Origin: Novosphingobium sp.
Lineage (GTDB): Bacteria > Pseudomonadota > Alphaproteobacteria > Sphingomonadales > Sphingomonadaceae
Direction of reading: 5' to 3'
DNA length: 64,000 bases
NCBI GenBank assembly: GCA_017744735.1
Contig: JAGIAR010000010.1
Span: 47,609 to 111,608 of the forward strand
The notes under the pieces are model-generated. The model was given only the letters and a program-made list of their open reading frames with translations. It was not told the DNA's origin and made no database searches. Both the position numbers and the translations under genes were made by a program. The stretch's first letter is position 1, and each line of letters starts with the position of its first letter. This document shows positions 1 to 6,329 of the stretch, piece by piece.

Positions 1-789
1 CTGGTGGATACCGAAGTCGCGCCCGATCCGGCCTCGGTCCGGTGGATCAACCCGAAGATCGTGCCCGGCGAGAAGCGCAAGGTGCTGACCGGGATCCCGG
101 GCAAGACCGGGATCGTCTACACGCTCGACCGCCAGACCGGCGAATTCCTGTGGGCGACGCCGACCGTGCGCCAGACCGTGGTCCAGTCGATCGACGGCGC
201 GACGGGGAACGTCACCGACAACCCGGCCGCGGTGTTCACCGGCCCTGGCCAGACGCTGGAGATCTGCCCCAGCTTCGCCGGCGGCAAGAACTGGATGGAA
301 GGCACCTACAGCCCGCGCACCGGGCTGATGTACATGCCGCTGCAGAACATCTGCGAGACCGTCGCCACCCCCAAGAGCGGCGGCGGCGCGCTCGGCATGG
401 GCATCACCAATGTCGCGCACCTGCCCGAAGGCGAAACCAACGTCGGCACGATCCGCGCGATCTCGGTCGCGACCGGCAAGACCGCCTGGCAGCTCGACCA
501 GCGCGCGGGGATGATGTCGCTGCTCTCGACCGGCGGCGGCGTGGTCTTCGCCGGCGACGCGGTCGGCCGGTTCAAAGCGCTCGACGACACGACCGGGCAG
601 AAGCTGTGGGAGGTGAACCTCGCCAGCCCGGTCGGCGGTTATCCGATCAGCTACGCCGCAGACGGCAAGCAGTATGTCGCTGTCGGGACAGGGCTTTCGC
701 CCGAGGCCTTTTCGCTCGCCGGGCTGACGCCGGAGTACAAGGTGGCGATGGCGAATGTGCTCTACGTGTTCACTTTGCCGGAGAAGTAG
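1..789 (+). CDS. PQQ-dependent alcohol dehydrogenase, C-terminal part (5' truncated by window edge)
   Basis: The reading frame is open from the first base and ends at a TAG at 787-789, so about 262 codons of a longer gene are seen. The protein has repeated Trp-containing beta-propeller blades (GKTAWQLDQ, GQKLWEVNL), the stretch GGKNWMEGTYSPRTGLMYMP typical of quinoprotein methanol/ethanol dehydrogenases, and the usual ending with VLYVFTLP. Such enzymes are periplasmic and oxidise alcohols using pyrroloquinoline quinone. The PQQ-contacting N-terminal half and the signal peptide lie outside the window, so the substrate class and any fused cytochrome domain cannot be judged. No cytochrome CxxCH motif is present in the visible part. 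Confidence 0.85.
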   Translation: MVDTEVAPDPASVRWINPKIVPGEKRKVLTGIPGKTGIVYTLDRQTGEFLWATPTVRQTVVQSIDGATGNVTDNPAAVFTGPGQTLEICPSFAGGKNWMEGTYSPRTGLMYMPLQNICETVATPKSGGGALGMGITNVAHLPEGETNVGTIRAISVATGKTAWQLDQRAGMMSLLSTGGGVVFAGDAVGRFKALDDTTGQKLWEVNLASPVGGYPISYAADGKQYVAVGTGLSPEAFSLAGLTPEYKVAMANVLYVFTLPEK

Positions 790-805
790 GACTGCAACGA
801 GAGTC

Positions 806-1438
806 TCACGATCTGCGGACCTGCGCGAGGTAGGCGCAGAACATTTCGCCCATCGCATCTGCGTAGCGCACGATCTCGCCCTCGGTCGGGCGCCTCTCGG
901 AAAAGGTCTTGCCGACCTCGCTCATCGTGGTCTTGATCATGTCGCCGACGAGCGAGCGCGTTTCGGAAGAGGCGTCGGGGAGCACCTCTTCCAGGAAGGC
1001 GAGGACAATGCCGGCGCCGGACGCTTTGGCGACCTTCGCTTCCGGTGCGTCCCGATAGAAGGGAGCCGCATCGTCGAGCGCTATCCGCACAGCCGCCTCT
1101 TCGCACTCCGAACGAATGAAAGCATGCACCAGCTTTCGAAGCCGATCGAGCGGGGGCAGCGAGCGATCCTCGAGGATCACACGTAGCAAGCCGCTGGTTT
1201 CACGCCATTCGTCGCTCTGTAACCGGAACAAGATCGCGGCCTTGTTCGGAAAGTACTGATAGAGCGAGCCTACGCTCACGCCCGCGGCATCCGCAACGCG
1301 GGCCATGGTGAAACGCTGGGCGCCCTCTTTCGCCAAAACCTGACTAGCAGCTTGCAGCACCGCCTCGACCAACGCGGCAGAGCGCGCTTGCTTGGGATCT
1401 TTTCGCGAGGAAATTCGGGGGTTTGCGGGAGCGTTCAT
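806..1438 (-). CDS. TetR family transcriptional regulator
   Basis: About 210 residues if started at the ATG at 1438 (MNAPANPRI); an upstream in-frame start at 1492 would add 18 residues. The N-terminal helix-turn-helix reads FTMARVADAAGVSVGSLYQYF followed by PNKAAILF, the standard TetR DNA-binding domain. The C-terminal ligand domain is not assignable by eye. It is divergent from the O-methyltransferase gene, with 92 bp between the two chosen starts. An inverted repeat there could be its operator, making this a local repressor of itself and the methyltransferase (inference). No good ribosome binding site is visible at either candidate start. Confidence 0.85.
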   Translation of the reverse strand: MNAPANPRISSRKDPKQARSAALVEAVLQAASQVLAKEGAQRFTMARVADAAGVSVGSLYQYFPNKAAILFRLQSDEWRETSGLLRVILEDRSLPPLDRLRKLVHAFIRSECEEAAVRIALDDAAPFYRDAPEAKVAKASGAGIVLAFLEEVLPDASSETRSLVGDMIKTTMSEVGKTFSERRPTEGEIVRYADAMGEMFCAYLAQVRRS

Positions 1439-1458
1439 GGAGAGGTAGCCGAATGCGA

Positions 1459-1518
1459 ATTGGAAATGCGACGGATCAATCGTATTTTTCATTACGGCAA
1501 CAAAGCATCATTTCCAAT
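1459..1518. promoter_or_regulatory. Perfect 10-bp inverted repeat in TetR/O-methyltransferase divergent region
   Basis: ATTGGAAATG at 1459-1468 is repeated in inverted form as CATTTCCAAT at 1509-1518, with 40 bp between. The right arm ends directly at the GGAG ribosome binding site (1519-1522) of the O-methyltransferase. It could be two half-sites or two operators of the divergent TetR protein, or an RNA stem masking the ribosome binding site. Visible as sequence; the function is inferred. Confidence 0.5.
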
Positions 1519-1530
1519 GGAGTTTGCTCA

Positions 1531-2211
1531 ATGAACACTCTTACTTCCATGCCACTGGCGCCCTTGCTCGACCGCCTTTTCGCTGAGGCCGAGGCCGCCG
1601 GCTTCTCGACTATGCCCCCTGCCGCCGCGGCTTACTGGAACGGCCTGTCCGACGAGGAAAAGGCGCAGACGATGCGCAGCAAAACCGGCTACCGGGAGTT
1701 TTACGCCCAGATGAAAGACCTGCCGCTGCCTGTTTCCCGCGAAACCGGGGTGATGCTCCACATGCTGGCACGCAGCAATCGAGCGACCTCAATCGTTGAG
1801 TTCGGCACTTCTTTCGGCCTGTCGACGCTCTATCTGGCGGCGGCGCTGCGCGACAACGGAGGCGGGCGGCTGATCACCAGCGAATTCGAGCCTGCCAAGG
1901 TCGCGCGCGCCAGGGCGAACCTGGAAGCCGCCGGGCTTGCCGACCTCGTCGAATTCCGCGAGGGCGATGCACTCGAAACGCTGGCCCGCGACTTGCCCGA
2001 GGCGATAGACCTCGTGTTGCTCGACGGCGCCAAAGGCCTTTATTCTGACATTCTCGACCGCCTGGAACCCCGGCTGCGGCCGGGTTCGCTGATTGTCGCC
2101 GACAACGCCGATTATTGCCCGGAATATCTCGGCCGCGTGCGCGATCCCGCCCAAGGCTATCTCTCGGTTCCCTTCGCGGACGATGTCGAGCTTTCGATGA
2201 AGCTCGGCTAA
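1531..2211 (+). CDS. Class I SAM-dependent O-methyltransferase
   Basis: 226 residues from the ATG at 1531, preceded by GGAG at 1519-1522. Motif I is seen as IVEFGTSFGLSTLYLAAAL, followed by an acidic residue after the second strand (ITSEFEP) and motif LVLLDGAKGLY, then the downstream IVADNADY. This matches the O-methyltransferase family 3 / Methyltransf_24 fold, which transfers a methyl group from S-adenosylmethionine to a small hydroxylated substrate in the cytoplasm. The acceptor cannot be deduced. It probably belongs to a two-gene divergent unit with the TetR gene at 806-1438. Confidence 0.8.
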   Translation: MNTLTSMPLAPLLDRLFAEAEAAGFSTMPPAAAAYWNGLSDEEKAQTMRSKTGYREFYAQMKDLPLPVSRETGVMLHMLARSNRATSIVEFGTSFGLSTLYLAAALRDNGGGRLITSEFEPAKVARARANLEAAGLADLVEFREGDALETLARDLPEAIDLVLLDGAKGLYSDILDRLEPRLRPGSLIVADNADYCPEYLGRVRDPAQGYLSVPFADDVELSMKLG

Positions 2212-2235
2212 TCTTTGCCACTCGCGAATGGCTGC

Positions 2236-2312
2236 TGGCGCGCCCGGCAGGACTCGAACCTGCAACTCCAAGCTTAGAAGGCTCGTGCTCTATCCAGTTG
2301 AACTACGGGCGC
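2236..2312 (-). tRNA. tRNA-Arg (anticodon TCT)
   Basis: Folds fully on the minus strand. The acceptor stem is GCGCCCG/CGGGCGC, the D stem GTTC/GAGC, the anticodon stem CGAGC/GCTTG with loop CTTCTAA (anticodon TCT), and the T stem GCAGG/CCTGC. Discriminator G is followed by an encoded CCA at 2236-2238. It reads the rare AGA codon. Confidence 0.95.
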
Positions 2313-2391
2313 GCGCGCGCTTCCAATAGCCATCTTTGCGCCGGTCGCAAATCGGGTTACGTCCGCCCATCACCAGTTCAGGGGCCACCAC

Positions 2392-3174
2392 ATGAGCGAT
2401 CATCCCAAACGCATGGAAGGCGTCGCCGGCGCAGTGCACCGGTTCCGCTATTTCGATTTCATCATGGCGGCCTTCGTCACGATCCTGCTGCTGTCCAACC
2501 TGATCGGCGCGGCGAAGCAGGCGCAGGTGACGCTGCCGGCGCTCGGCACGATCACCTTCGGCGCGGGAGTGCTGTTCTTCCCGGTGAGCTACATCATCGG
2601 CGACGTGATGACCGAGGTCTACGGCTATGCCCATGCAAGGCGGGTGATCTGGGCCGGGCTGTTCGCGCTGCTGTTCATGGTGGTGATGGCGGTGGTGGTG
2701 GTGAACATCCCCTCGGCGCCCGAATGGGCCATGGCCTCGGGCCAGTACGAAGTGCTGGGCAAGACCGTCACCGCACCGAACCAGGCGGCTTATATGTCGG
2801 TATTCGGGCAGACCCCGCGGATCGTGTTCGCGTCGCTGGTCGCGTTCTGGTGCGGCGAATTCGTGAACAGCTTCGTGCTGGCCAAGATGAAGATATTCAC
2901 CGACGGCAAGATGCTGTGGACCCGCACGATCGGCTCGACGATCTTCGGCGAAGCGACCGACAGCGCGCTGTTCTATCCGCTGGCCTTCCTCGGCGTTCCG
3001 GGCTGGACCACCAAGGCGGTGATCACGCTCGCGATCACCCAGTGGATCATCAAGACGCTGTGGGAAGTGGTGCTGACGCCGGTAACCTATCTGATCGTCG
3101 GCTTCCTCAAGCGGCGCGAGGGGGTCGAGGTATTCGACACGAACACCCATTTCTCCCCCTTCGCCAAAGCGTAA
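2392..3174 (+). CDS. yhhQ: Queuosine precursor transporter (YhhQ/VUT family)
   Basis: 260 residues with about six hydrophobic segments (for example FDFIMAAFVTILLLSNLIG and LFALLFMVVMAVVVVNIP). Family signatures seen are PVSYIIGDVMTEVYGYAHAR and VNSFVLAKMKIFTDGK followed by an RTIGSTIFGEATDS stretch. Members import 7-cyano-7-deazaguanine or 7-aminomethyl-7-deazaguanine across the inner membrane for the queuosine tRNA modification. No queuosine synthesis gene is adjacent. The tRNA-Arg lies just upstream on the opposite strand. Confidence 0.85.
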   Translation: MSDHPKRMEGVAGAVHRFRYFDFIMAAFVTILLLSNLIGAAKQAQVTLPALGTITFGAGVLFFPVSYIIGDVMTEVYGYAHARRVIWAGLFALLFMVVMAVVVVNIPSAPEWAMASGQYEVLGKTVTAPNQAAYMSVFGQTPRIVFASLVAFWCGEFVNSFVLAKMKIFTDGKMLWTRTIGSTIFGEATDSALFYPLAFLGVPGWTTKAVITLAITQWIIKTLWEVVLTPVTYLIVGFLKRREGVEVFDTNTHFSPFAKA

Positions 3175-3247
3175 TTATCCGAACTACCGCTTCGCTACTT
3201 GAGTTCGAGGTCAGGATAAAAACGGGGGAGCCCGTGAGCTCCCCCGC

Positions 3248-3457
3248 TTAGTCCGCGATCACGCCGATCGCGAGGTAGGCGATCACCGGGGTGCCGAAGC
3301 CCGCCAGCGCCGCGACGACGAAGGCGACGCGGGGCCACAGCGGATCGATCCCGAGATAGTTGGCGATGCCGGAGCACACGCCCATCAGTTTGCCGTTTTC
3401 CCGGTCGAGCCGGAAGCGGGCCGGTGCGGCGGCGCGGTTGCGATCGAGCGCGCTCAT
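3248..3457 (-). CDS. PspC domain small membrane protein
   Basis: 69 residues from the ATG at 3457. The core RLDRENGKLMGVCSGIANYL followed by GIDPLWPRVAFVV is the PspC domain, and one hydrophobic segment (VAFVVAALAGFGTPVIAYLAI) follows. PspC proteins are inner-membrane stress-response proteins; this is a stand-alone minimal version without the other psp genes nearby. The start codon overlaps the stop of the 40-residue gene at 3454-3576 (ATGA), so translation is probably coupled. Confidence 0.85.
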   Translation of the reverse strand: MSALDRNRAAAPARFRLDRENGKLMGVCSGIANYLGIDPLWPRVAFVVAALAGFGTPVIAYLAIGVIAD

Positions 3458-3576
3458 GCGACGAAGCCCGAAACGAACGCGCCCTGCGGGACGAAGCTGG
3501 CGGCGATCACGAACATCGTAAGCGCGAAGGCCGAAACACCGGCGACGACGCGGTTGGCCGAAGAAACCTGAAACAT
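3454..3576 (-). CDS. Small 40-residue hydrophobic protein, translationally coupled to PspC gene
   Basis: The ATG at 3576 is preceded by a good ribosome binding site (AAGGGGAA, about 6 nt away on the minus strand). The frame runs 40 codons to a TGA overlapping the ATG of the PspC gene. The product starts MFQVSSANRVVAGVSAFALT and is dominated by one hydrophobic helix, so it is probably a membrane or exported peptide. Function is unknown. The ribosome site, overlap and amphipathic composition support a real gene missed by length cut-offs. Confidence 0.6.
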   Translation of the reverse strand: MFQVSSANRVVAGVSAFALTMFVIAASFVPQGAFVSGFVA

Positions 3577-3812
3577 AAAATTCCCCTTCTTGAACATATG
3601 CGGCGGGACGATCCTGCCGATGCGAAAGATATTGCAGGGGCCGTGCCAATTTGATGGAAATGGCGGAAACGCGCCGGTTCAAGGTCGGGTCGCCGGAAAA
3701 ATCACCCGCCCCGCCGCACTGGAAAACCGATTGTTGGGAATTTTCGCCAACTTTCAGTTCAGCGAGATTCCGCATGGCTTGCGCTGCCCCGCGCCGCTAT
3801 CGCTTGTCCGGG

Positions 3813-4892
3813 ATGGGGCTCGACCGGATCAGTCTTTTCGCTTTCCGCAACCACCTGGCGAGCCGCCTCGACGGCACCGGGCACTTGAACCTGCTCACCG
3901 GCGAGAACGGAGCGGGCAAGACCAACGTGTTGGAGGCGCTCTCGCTGCTGGCGCCGGGCCGCGGCCTCCGCCGCGCGGCCCTGACCGAGATGGCAGCGAG
4001 CGGCGGGCCGGGCGGCTTCGCGATCAGCGCGGACCTCGCCGGCGAAGGCGAACCGGTGCGGCTCGGCACCGGGGTCGAGGCGGCACAGCCCGGCCGGCGG
4101 CTGGTGCAGGTCAACGGCGCGGCGAAAAGCGCGATCAGCCTGGGCGAATGGCTCGCGATCTCGTGGCTGACCCCGGCGATGGACCGGCTGTTCGCCGAAG
4201 CCGCCGGAGCGCGGCGGCGCTATATGGACCGGCTGGCGGTCGCGCTCGATCCGGTCCACGCGAAGCGCGCGGTGCGCTACGAAACCGCGCTGCGCGAGCG
4301 CAACCGGATGCTTTCCGCGCAGGACGAGCCCGATCCGCGCTGGTTCGATGCGATCGAGGGCCAGCTCGCGGGGGCGGGCGCGGCGCTGGCGCAGGGGCGG
4401 CTCTCGCTGATTGAGCGGCTCACCGCCGAACTCGCGCATTTGCCCGACCAGCCCTTCGCGCGCCCCGGGCTCGCCTACGTTCCCGGCGGCCCGCTCGATC
4501 CCGCCGCCCTCGCCCGCGCGCTCGCGGGCAACCGCCACCGCGACCGCGCGGCGCAGCGCACGCTGATCGGCCCGCACCGCGACGAGCTCGAGGTGACGAT
4601 GGCGGGCAAGGGCGAGCCCGCAGCGCAGTGCTCGACCGGCGAGCAGAAGGCGATGCTGATCGCGATGACCCTGGCCCATGCCGCACTCGCGGCGGGCGAA
4701 CGGCCCGGCGTGCTGCTGCTCGACGAGGTCGCCGCGCATCTCGATCCGGTCCGCCGCGCGGCGCTGTTCGAGCGGCTGCAGGACGGCAAGGCGCAGACCT
4801 GGATCACCGGGACCGAAACCGCGCCGTTCGAAGGGATCGCCGGCGATGCGGTGAACTGGCGGGTTACTGCGGGGGAAGTTGCAAGGCTTTAG
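3813..4892 (+). CDS. recF: DNA replication and repair protein RecF
   Basis: 359 residues from the ATG at 3813 (MGLDRISLFAFRNH), the usual RecF start. In-frame ATGs at 3774 and earlier would add a non-conserved tail. Walker A is GENGAGKTN at residues 30-38, the ABC-like signature is STGEQKAML, and Walker B is GVLLLDEVAAHLD. RecF is an SMC-like ATPase that loads RecA at single-strand gaps with RecO and RecR. The 3' end overlaps the convergent esterase gene by 29 bp. No dnaN or gyrB is adjacent here. Confidence 0.92.
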   Translation: MGLDRISLFAFRNHLASRLDGTGHLNLLTGENGAGKTNVLEALSLLAPGRGLRRAALTEMAASGGPGGFAISADLAGEGEPVRLGTGVEAAQPGRRLVQVNGAAKSAISLGEWLAISWLTPAMDRLFAEAAGARRRYMDRLAVALDPVHAKRAVRYETALRERNRMLSAQDEPDPRWFDAIEGQLAGAGAALAQGRLSLIERLTAELAHLPDQPFARPGLAYVPGGPLDPAALARALAGNRHRDRAAQRTLIGPHRDELEVTMAGKGEPAAQCSTGEQKAMLIAMTLAHAALAAGERPGVLLLDEVAAHLDPVRRAALFERLQDGKAQTWITGTETAPFEGIAGDAVNWRVTAGEVARL

Positions 4893-5589
4893 CCGGCGGA
4901 AGCGCCTTCTCCACCTGGTCCAGCGTCGCGCTCACCATCTCCTCCACCCCGTGCGCGGTCGGGTGGATATGGTCGAGCTGCTGCAGGTCGGGCTTGCCGT
5001 AGATCGCCTCCATGAAGAACGGCACGCGCGGAACGCCGTATTGCTCCGCCAGCGCCGGATAGAGCGCGTCGAACTGCCCCTGGAACAGCGCCCCGGCATT
5101 GGGCGGCGCGCGCATCCCCATCAGCATCGCGGGGATCTTGCGCGCCTTCAGCTCGGCCAGGATCGCGCCGATATTGGCCTTGGTTTCCTTCGGCGAAAGG
5201 CCGCGCAGCAGATCGTTGCCGCCCAGCTCGACCAGCGCAAGGTCGGGCGCCTGCGGCTGGTTATCCAGCGTGAACGTGAGCCGCTGCAGCGCCGCTGCGC
5301 TGGTGTCGCCCGAGACCCCGGCATTCGCGATCCGCGCGTTGATCCCCTTGGCCCGCAATGCCAGTTCGAGCTTGGCCGGATAGCTCTCGCCCTCGTTGAG
5401 CCCGTAGCCGGCGAACAGGCTGTCGCCGAAGGCGAGGATGTGACGCTCGGGCCCCATCACCGGCACTTCGGGCGCGGGCGGCCCTGCGGTCTCGCTGTCC
5501 ACCGAGGGCGCCGGGGTCGACGGCGCATCGCTGTTGCACCCGGCCAGCGCGACCGCTCCCGCCAGAACCCAGAACCTGCGACGCTTCAT
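4864..5589 (-). CDS. SGNH/GDSL-family arylesterase/lysophospholipase (TesA-like) lipoprotein
   Basis: About 241 residues from the ATG at 5589 (MKRRRFWVLAGAVALAGC). The N-terminus is a lipoprotein signal with lipobox LAGC. Block I is ILAFGDSLFAGYGL (Ser nucleophile), block III is VELGGNDLLRG, and the catalytic Asp/His pair is DHIHPTAHG near the C-terminus. TesA-like enzymes hydrolyse short acyl esters and lysophospholipids in the periplasm. It is divergent from the ABC transporter pair, a frequent arrangement for tesA with ybbA/ybbP-type genes, and may act with it. It overlaps recF tail to tail by 29 bp. Confidence 0.88.
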   Translation of the reverse strand: MKRRRFWVLAGAVALAGCNSDAPSTPAPSVDSETAGPPAPEVPVMGPERHILAFGDSLFAGYGLNEGESYPAKLELALRAKGINARIANAGVSGDTSAAALQRLTFTLDNQPQAPDLALVELGGNDLLRGLSPKETKANIGAILAELKARKIPAMLMGMRAPPNAGALFQGQFDALYPALAEQYGVPRVPFFMEAIYGKPDLQQLDHIHPTAHGVEEMVSATLDQVEKALPPAKALQLPPQ

Positions 5590-5639
5590 TACCCTAAGCT
5601 CCCTTGCTTGCCTGCCCGTAGCTATGCCATCCCGGCAGG

Positions 5640-6329
5640 GTGACAAGCCCCCCTGCGATCGTAGCCCGCAACCTCACCTTAACGCTCGGCGAAGCCGATG
5701 CCGCCGTCCCCATCCTCAAGGGCATCGACCTGACGGTCGGCGCCGGCGAGACGCTGGCGCTGCTGGGCCCTTCCGGCTCGGGCAAAAGCTCGCTGATGGC
5801 GGTCCTGTCGGGGCTCGAGCGGATGGGCGGCGGCAGCCTGACCGTCGCCGGGCAGGATTTCGCCGCACTCGACGAGGATGCGCTGGCCGCCGCCCGGCGC
5901 GGGCGGATCGGGATCGTGCTGCAGGCCTTCCATTTGCTGCCGACGATGACCGCGCAGGAGAACGTCGCCACGCCGATGGAGCTGGCCGGCGAAGCCGATG
6001 CCTGGCCCCGCGCCGCCGCCGAGCTGGAAGCGGTCGGCCTCGGCCACCGGCTGACCCATTACCCGGCGCAGCTTTCGGGCGGAGAGCAGCAGCGCGTTGC
6101 AATCGCCCGCGCGATCGCCCCGCGCCCGCAGCTGATCTTCGCCGACGAGCCGACCGGCAATCTCGACGGCGCGACCGGCCAGGACATCGTCGAGCTGCTG
6201 TTCGCCCGCCGCGCCGAAACCGGGGCGACGCTGGTGATCATCACCCACGATCCCGCGCTGGCCGAGCGCTGCGGGCGGATCGTGACCTTGGGCGACGGAC
6301 GGATCGTGAGCGACACCTCCGCCGGATGA
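5640..6329 (+). CDS. ABC transporter ATP-binding protein (YbbA/LolD-like)
   Basis: 229 residues from a GTG at 5640. Walker A is GPSGSGKSS at residues 43-51, the Q-loop region IGIVLQAFHLLPTMTAQENV, the signature LSGGEQQR and Walker B LIFADEPTGNLD followed by a switch HDP. The permease start overlaps its stop (ATGA at 6326-6329). The close relation to YbbA/LolD/MacB ATPases indicates a mechanotransmission-type ABC system working with the FtsX-like permease downstream rather than a classical importer. Confidence 0.9.
   Translation: MTSPPAIVARNLTLTLGEADAAVPILKGIDLTVGAGETLALLGPSGSGKSSLMAVLSGLERMGGGSLTVAGQDFAALDEDALAAARRGRIGIVLQAFHLLPTMTAQENVATPMELAGEADAWPRAAAELEAVGLGHRLTHYPAQLSGGEQQRVAIARAIAPRPQLIFADEPTGNLDGATGQDIVELLFARRAETGATLVIITHDPALAERCGRIVTLGDGRIVSDTSAG

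Noticed and set aside
3651..3812. Longer recF start giving 54 extra residues
   Set aside because: The added residues have no RecF similarity and the family normally starts at the LDRISLFAFRN-type segment.
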